From positions 124,001-188,000 of the forward strand of contig NZ_JAJJMM010000001.1 of the NCBI RefSeq assembly GCF_020905295.1: a stretch of DNA of 64,000 bases, read 5' to 3'. Made by a program: the position numbers and the translations under genes. The notes under the pieces are model-generated. The model was not told where the DNA came from. It did no database searches and saw nothing but the letters and a program-made list of their open reading frames with translations. Of the stretch, positions 60,400-64,000 are shown in pieces; positions within the stretch are counted from its first letter, which is position 1; each line of letters starts with the position of its first letter. This DNA comes from Flavobacterium piscisymbiosum. GTDB taxonomy: Bacteria > Bacteroidota > Bacteroidia > Flavobacteriales > Flavobacteriaceae.

Positions 60400-61119
60400 T
60401 TACTTTTGATTATTTTTCTGAAAAGGTTTCGGTTTTCCCAGACCTTTATTGTTTTTGTTGCTTTGGATTTTTGGTTGTCCCGGTGGTGTTATTTTGTTCG
60501 ACATGCGTTTGTTGGTGCGCAATAAATCAGTAGTATTCAAAAGCTCTTCTGTACTTTGTAATAAATTGATTTTTCCTCCAGACAATTCAAATAAATGCTC
60601 AAAAATCACATCATCTTTTACTGTGTCTTTGTTCCAGCTTAAGTATGATTTTTTCATGTGGTTGGCAATTACCAATACCAATGCATTTTTCATTTCTCCA
60701 TCTTCCCATTTGTTGGCAACATCAATCATATACTTGATATTGTTACCATAAAATCTGTATTTAGGAAAATTTTGCGGATACTGTAAAACATCCGGTTTTA
60801 ACTGTAATACATCTCTTGACGGAATTGGATATGGTGATTCTACATTCAATTTAAAATCAGACATGATAAAAAGCTGATCCCATAATTTATGTTGAAAATC
60901 CGGCACATCACGCAAATGCGGATTCAGACTTCCCATTACCTGAATGATGTATTTCGCTGCTTTATTACGCGTTTCAGCATCTTCGATAATAGTAGCCTGA
61001 TCGATCAGTTTTTGTAAATGACGACCATATTCCGGAATAAGTAAGCGCTGTCTTTCAGAATTGTATTCTAAATTAAAAACAACGTCATTTGCGACTTCTT
61101 TTTTATATTTTTCGACCAT
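60400..61119 (-). CDS. DUF4290 domain protein
   Basis: A 239-residue soluble protein of the DUF4290 family: FNLEYNSERQRLLIPEYGR, IIQVMGSLNPHLRDVPDF, KLWDQLFIMSDFKLNVESPYP are its conserved blocks. The C-terminal 40 residues are basic and disordered (Asn/Lys/Pro-rich). Starts 3 bp after the DUF493 gene stop and precedes murA, a gene order typical of Bacteroidetes. Function unknown. Confidence 0.87.
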   Translation of the reverse strand: MVEKYKKEVANDVVFNLEYNSERQRLLIPEYGRHLQKLIDQATIIEDAETRNKAAKYIIQVMGSLNPHLRDVPDFQHKLWDQLFIMSDFKLNVESPYPIPSRDVLQLKPDVLQYPQNFPKYRFYGNNIKYMIDVANKWEDGEMKNALVLVIANHMKKSYLSWNKDTVKDDVIFEHLFELSGGKINLLQSTEELLNTTDLLRTNKRMSNKITPPGQPKIQSNKNNKGLGKPKPFQKNNQK

Positions 61120-61122
61120 AAT

Positions 61123-61419
61123 TTATAATGAAACTATACCTTCTATAGTAGAAACTTCTTTGTATTTGCTAATCACCTGGTCAGCACTATGCATTGTAAC
61201 ATCTATAGAAACACTGGTAAATTTACCTGTTTTAGATTTTGTTGTTTTAATAACGGCGCCCATACTGTCAAAAGCTTTTTCAACCCGTTCGACATTATCA
61301 TCGACCGAAGGCACTATAAATTTATACAAATATTCTGCAGGCCAAGTATTTGAGTTATCTAACTCTACCTTTAATCTTTCGTAAAATTCGGCTGTGTTTT
61401 TTTCTTTATCGTTCTCCAT
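61123..61419 (-). CDS. DUF493 (YbeD-like) protein
   Basis: A 98-residue protein from ATG 61419 (a GTG two codons earlier is less likely). Ferredoxin-like fold of YbeD: WPAEYLYKFIVPSVDDNVERVEKAF, then TGKFTSVSIDVTMHSADQVISKYKEVSTIEGI. Possibly an ACT-like regulatory protein. First gene of an operon with DUF4290; -7 box at 61440. Confidence 0.87.
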   Translation of the reverse strand: MENDKEKNTAEFYERLKVELDNSNTWPAEYLYKFIVPSVDDNVERVEKAFDSMGAVIKTTKSKTGKFTSVSIDVTMHSADQVISKYKEVSTIEGIVSL

Positions 61420-61439
61420 TTGCACATTAAAATAGAAGG

Positions 61440-61447
61440 CAAATATA
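61440..61447 (-). promoter_or_regulatory. -7 element (TATATTTG) of the DUF493/DUF4290 operon
   Basis: Minus-strand TAnnTTTG match 21 bp upstream of ATG 61419. Confidence 0.55.
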
Positions 61448-61643
61448 CGTTTTTGATTTCAGATTTCAGATTTTAGATTTTAGATTTTTCAGGATGTTTT
61501 TTTGCGACAAATTTCACAAATTTTCATAAATTAAAATGACTTAGAAAAATCGTGAATTTCATATAGCTTAAATTAAAAATTCGTGTAAATTAGTGAAACT
61601 CCTCACTAACTTTTATATTTGAGAAACATTGCACAGAAATAAT

Positions 61644-61712
61644 CTTGCAAAGATGCAAAGTCGCCTAGTTTTATTTTTAAACTTTTTAAATTTGACTTTG
61701 CATCTTTGCGAG
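61644..61712. repeat. Dispersed GCAAAGATGCAAAG inverted repeat
   Basis: Arms 61644-61662 and 61694-61712 pair at 18 of 19 positions. It ends 18 bp before ATG 61731, so the hydrolase mRNA would begin with, or follow, this hairpin. An in-frame extension of the hydrolase to 61629 is only this repeat translated. Confidence 0.75.
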
Positions 61713-61730
61713 ATTAAAAAACATATTATT

Positions 61731-62648
61731 ATGAAAAACCAAATTCTTCTTTTTGTTATCGTATTTACATTCAACTCGATGAAGGCTCAGGAAATCAAAA
61801 CGATGACTTATTTCCAGAATGACACCATCAAACTCGATCTTGATTTGTATTTGCCTCAAAAGAAAACTAACGAAAAAATTCCGTTAATCATTTTTGCTTT
61901 TGGAGGAGGATTTTCAGGCGGAGAACGCACAAGCGAAAAAGAATTCGGACTTTTTATGGCCAAAAATGGTTATGCGGTTGCCAGCATTTCATATTCTTTA
62001 TATATGAAAGGAAAAGATTTTGGCTGCAAAGGAACTTTAACCGAAAAAATAAAAGCAATACAAATTGGTGTAAGCGATATGTGGCAGGCTACTTCTTTTT
62101 TGATCGAAAATGCCAATAAATACAATCTCGATTCTTCTAAAATATTTATTTCAGGAATCAGTGCGGGAGCCGAAATTGGTTTTCATGCTTCTTTTTGGGA
62201 TTATAAACTTATGAATTTATACAAAAACAATCTTCCTGAAAACTTTAAATACAAAGGTTTCATTGGAGGCTCCGGAGCGATTCAGGATATTAATTTAATT
62301 ACGAAGGAAAAAGCAATTCCGATGTTATTGGCACACGGAAATAATGATGATACAGTTCCGTACGCAGCTGGTTCACATCGCTCCTGCCCAACAAATGCTT
62401 CGGGCTGGCTGATTCTTTTTGGTTCTTATGCAGTTTATAATCATATGAATGAGTTACATAAAGACATCGAACTGATCACTTTTTGTGGCGGCGGACATGA
62501 GTTCTCGGGCTACCTTTTTCATCAGGGGCAACAATATGTTCTGGATTTTGTGAATGATGTTTTGAAAGGAAAAAGATTCGAATCGCATATTATTATTCCT
62601 TCTGGGAAGAAGGGTGCGAGTTCTGGAAAATATTTGTTTTGTGAATGA
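61731..62648 (+). CDS. Secreted alpha/beta hydrolase (carboxylesterase type)
   Basis: A 305-residue protein from ATG 61731 (signal peptide FTFNSMKAQ). Esterase_D / HSL-like fold: oxyanion segment FAFGGGFSGGERTSEKEFG, nucleophile SGISAGAEIG with Ser at about 144, Asp in HGNNDDTVPY, His in GGGHEFSG. Probably hydrolyses acetyl or other esters in the periplasm, for example on glycans. Followed after 17 bp by a lipoprotein gene. Confidence 0.82.
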   Translation: MKNQILLFVIVFTFNSMKAQEIKTMTYFQNDTIKLDLDLYLPQKKTNEKIPLIIFAFGGGFSGGERTSEKEFGLFMAKNGYAVASISYSLYMKGKDFGCKGTLTEKIKAIQIGVSDMWQATSFLIENANKYNLDSSKIFISGISAGAEIGFHASFWDYKLMNLYKNNLPENFKYKGFIGGSGAIQDINLITKEKAIPMLLAHGNNDDTVPYAAGSHRSCPTNASGWLILFGSYAVYNHMNELHKDIELITFCGGGHEFSGYLFHQGQQYVLDFVNDVLKGKRFESHIIIPSGKKGASSGKYLFCE

Positions 62649-62665
62649 TACAATAAAATAGGATT

Positions 62666-63448
62666 ATGAAAGTAAAAATAACATTATCATTAGTTGTTTT
62701 AGGATTATTTATTCAATGTAAAGAAGATAAAACTAAAAAATCTGTGCAAAAAGTAGAAAAACTATCGGCTCTTAACAGCTATAATTTTATTGAAAAATCA
62801 AGCATAAAGTTTCAATTCTTCTCTGATAGTTCTTATATTTTTACAATTATAGAAAAAGGTAAAAATCACAACAAAAGAGAAACATTTAATGATTTCTGTT
62901 ATTCAAAAAATGATACCATTTATTTCAGTCCAACAAGATTTCCTTATAATAGAAGTGAAAAAGCAGTAATTAAAAATAATTTTATTGAATTTATTGGAGG
63001 AGAGTTTCCGTTAAAAATTGAAATTCAAAAAAACCTGCTTCAAACAAAAAACAAATTGAATCTTCAAAAATATAATAATTATGCGTTTTTCTCTTTTGAA
63101 GAAGAATTCCATAAAAATTACTTTAATTACAAACCAAATACTATAAAAGCATCCGATTTAAACCAAAAGGAATTAGTTGAAATGGATCAAATTTTAAAAA
63201 AATCTTTTTCTGATAACGCTTCAAAGCTCAGGAAATTTGATAAATATGTATACCAATGTATTGTCATAATAAACGAAAACCAAGAAAAAGAAATTTTGAT
63301 AAATAGTTACTGCAAGGATCCACGTGATGAAAAAGGTTTTAAATATTCTTTAATTCAAATGAATGATGGAGGAAATTGTAATATAAGTTTAAAAATAAAT
63401 TTAACGAAGCACAATTACTCAGATCTGAATATTTCGGGTAGCGCATAA
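62666..63448 (+). CDS. Hypothetical lipoprotein
   Basis: A 260-residue protein with a lipobox (Phe-Ile-Gln-Cys, Cys18). Beta-rich and Lys/Asn-rich, lower in GC than its neighbours, with cysteines at FNDFCYSK, YVYQCIVI, NSYCKDP and GGNCNIS. I recognise no domain. 17 bp behind the esterase gene on the same strand, probably co-transcribed. Confidence 0.65.
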   Translation: MKVKITLSLVVLGLFIQCKEDKTKKSVQKVEKLSALNSYNFIEKSSIKFQFFSDSSYIFTIIEKGKNHNKRETFNDFCYSKNDTIYFSPTRFPYNRSEKAVIKNNFIEFIGGEFPLKIEIQKNLLQTKNKLNLQKYNNYAFFSFEEEFHKNYFNYKPNTIKASDLNQKELVEMDQILKKSFSDNASKLRKFDKYVYQCIVIINENQEKEILINSYCKDPRDEKGFKYSLIQMNDGGNCNISLKINLTKHNYSDLNISGSA

Positions 63449-63468
63449 AAATAAAAATCATCAAAATA

Positions 63469-63728
63469 TTCGGCTAAAGCCGAAATCTTCAAATTCATAA
63501 ACCCGTTGGTTAAAACCAACGGCTAGTCAAAATAGAATTCTATTTTTATCTCCTACAAGTTTTTTCCGAAACTTGTAGCTATTTCATAACCAACTTAGCA
63601 ATAACATAATTATCCTCGATAAACTGGACCAAAGTCCAGCCCTACAATATTAGCCGAGTCTACGGCTCTTTTTCGTTTTAGTTCCGTAGGAACGATTCAT
63701 TTTTTAGGGCTGGACTTTAGTCCAGTTT
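63469..63728. repeat. String of palindromic repeats in the last gene-free stretch
   Basis: In order: TTCGGCT/AGCCGAA (63469-63484), CCGTTGGTT/AACCAACGG (63503-63522), CTACAAGTTT/AAACTTGTAG (63553-63578), then a 108-bp unit with inverted ends built on CTGGAC/GTCCAG (63621-63644 with 63705-63728) enclosing AGCCG/CGGCT and GTTCC/GGAAC hairpins. The gap 63449-63839 holds these, the next promoter and no gene. Confidence 0.78.
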
Positions 63729-63814
63729 TAGCCAAAAGCAGCAGTGATATCGCATAAAATTGCGAAATCATTCGCTCAAGGCAAAATAATCTTTTTAAAT
63801 ACAATAAGTTTAGG

Positions 63815-63822
63815 TAAATTTG
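63815..63822 (+). promoter_or_regulatory. -7 element (TAAATTTG) of the P-loop protein gene
   Basis: TAnnTTTG match 17 bp before GTG 63840; supports that start. Confidence 0.5.
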
Positions 63823-63839
63823 CGCTTTATTTTAAGAAA

Positions 63840-64000
63840 GTGCAAAAACAAATCATAGTTTTAATTGGTGGCCCGGGAACGGGAAAATCTACTCTTATTA
63901 ACGAATTGGTAGCTCGTGGCTACTGCTGTTATCCTGAAATTTCAAGACAAGTTACACTCGAAGCACAGCAACGGGGTATCGACCAATTGTTTCTTGAACA
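63840..64000 (+). CDS. P-loop ATPase, N-terminal part (3' end outside window)
   Basis: Open from GTG 63840 to the window end (53 residues visible). It begins QKQIIVLIGGPGTGKST, a Walker A motif, followed by LINELVARGYCCYPEISRQV and EAQQRGIDQLFLE. This matches AAA_28-type (PF13521) ATP-binding proteins. The -7 box 17 bp upstream makes the GTG start plausible. Function undetermined. Confidence 0.75.
   Translation, partial: MQKQIIVLIGGPGTGKSTLINELVARGYCCYPEISRQVTLEAQQRGIDQLFLE

Noticed and set aside
61629..61730. Upstream in-frame extension of the esterase
   Set aside because: It translates the GCAAAG inverted repeat; a signal peptide begins at ATG 61731.

Overview
The window is about 35% GC chromosomal DNA from a Bacteroidota bacterium, most likely a Flavobacterium close to F. 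johnsoniae. Evidence: a TonB-dependent receptor next to a BtuG-like lipoprotein; DUF4252, DUF4290, DUF5686 and PepSY-like families; type B L31; many lipoproteins with a Ser/Cys lipobox; promoters of the Bacteroidetes form TTG-N19-TAnnTTTG; and intergenic spaces filled with flavobacterial hairpin repeats. No rRNA, tRNA, CRISPR array, prophage or transposase gene is visible. The only structural RNA gene I can support is a 6S-like RNA between zapA and rny.

Layout. 1-1651: end of a TonB receptor plus a beta-propeller lipoprotein (probably cobalamin uptake). 1724-6664: S41 protease, then an ECF sigma / anti-sigma / DUF4252 / DUF4252 operon with its own ECF-type promoter, then small membrane and lipoproteins. 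6783-10627: carB (lacking its allosteric domain), rpmH, a TPR-like membrane protein. 11028-22824: two porin-plus-carboxylate-transporter modules (porin/DASS and porin/Dcu) around a TolC/HlyD/ABC-2 export operon and a Thr-Arg-Pro repeat protein. 23036-29494: ABC-F ATPase, then an OmpR-type response regulator and histidine kinase followed by four PepSY-like secreted proteins. 29593-36991: GlmU-like protein, rpmE2, DUF4199, dolichyl-phosphate-mannose-synthase-like glycosyltransferase, phosphosugar mutase, MsbA-like exporter. 37124-46104: DUF2971 protein, lipoprotein, an M23 peptidase / TonB receptor / membrane protein operon, then coiled coil / zapA / 6S / rny. 46177-57358: PAS kinase, xerD, a cluster of five small beta-barrel proteins and one possible pore-forming lipoprotein, aroQ, DUF5686. 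57854-64000: cation efflux protein, murA with an active-site Cys-to-Asp change, DUF4290, DUF493, an esterase, a lipoprotein and the start of a P-loop ATPase.

The strongest candidate for an undescribed system is the two-component / PepSY locus (24919-29494). The response regulator gene, the first PepSY-like gene and the two-domain PepSY-like gene are each preceded by the same direct repeat (TTCC-N7-TTCC, 11-bp period) at the same distance from a TTTG/ATTG -7 element. This points to an autoregulated envelope-sensing regulon. The second candidate is an 83-84 nt dispersed element present three times (10751, 33100, 57432), whose tip changes in sequence but keeps pairing in two of the three copies.
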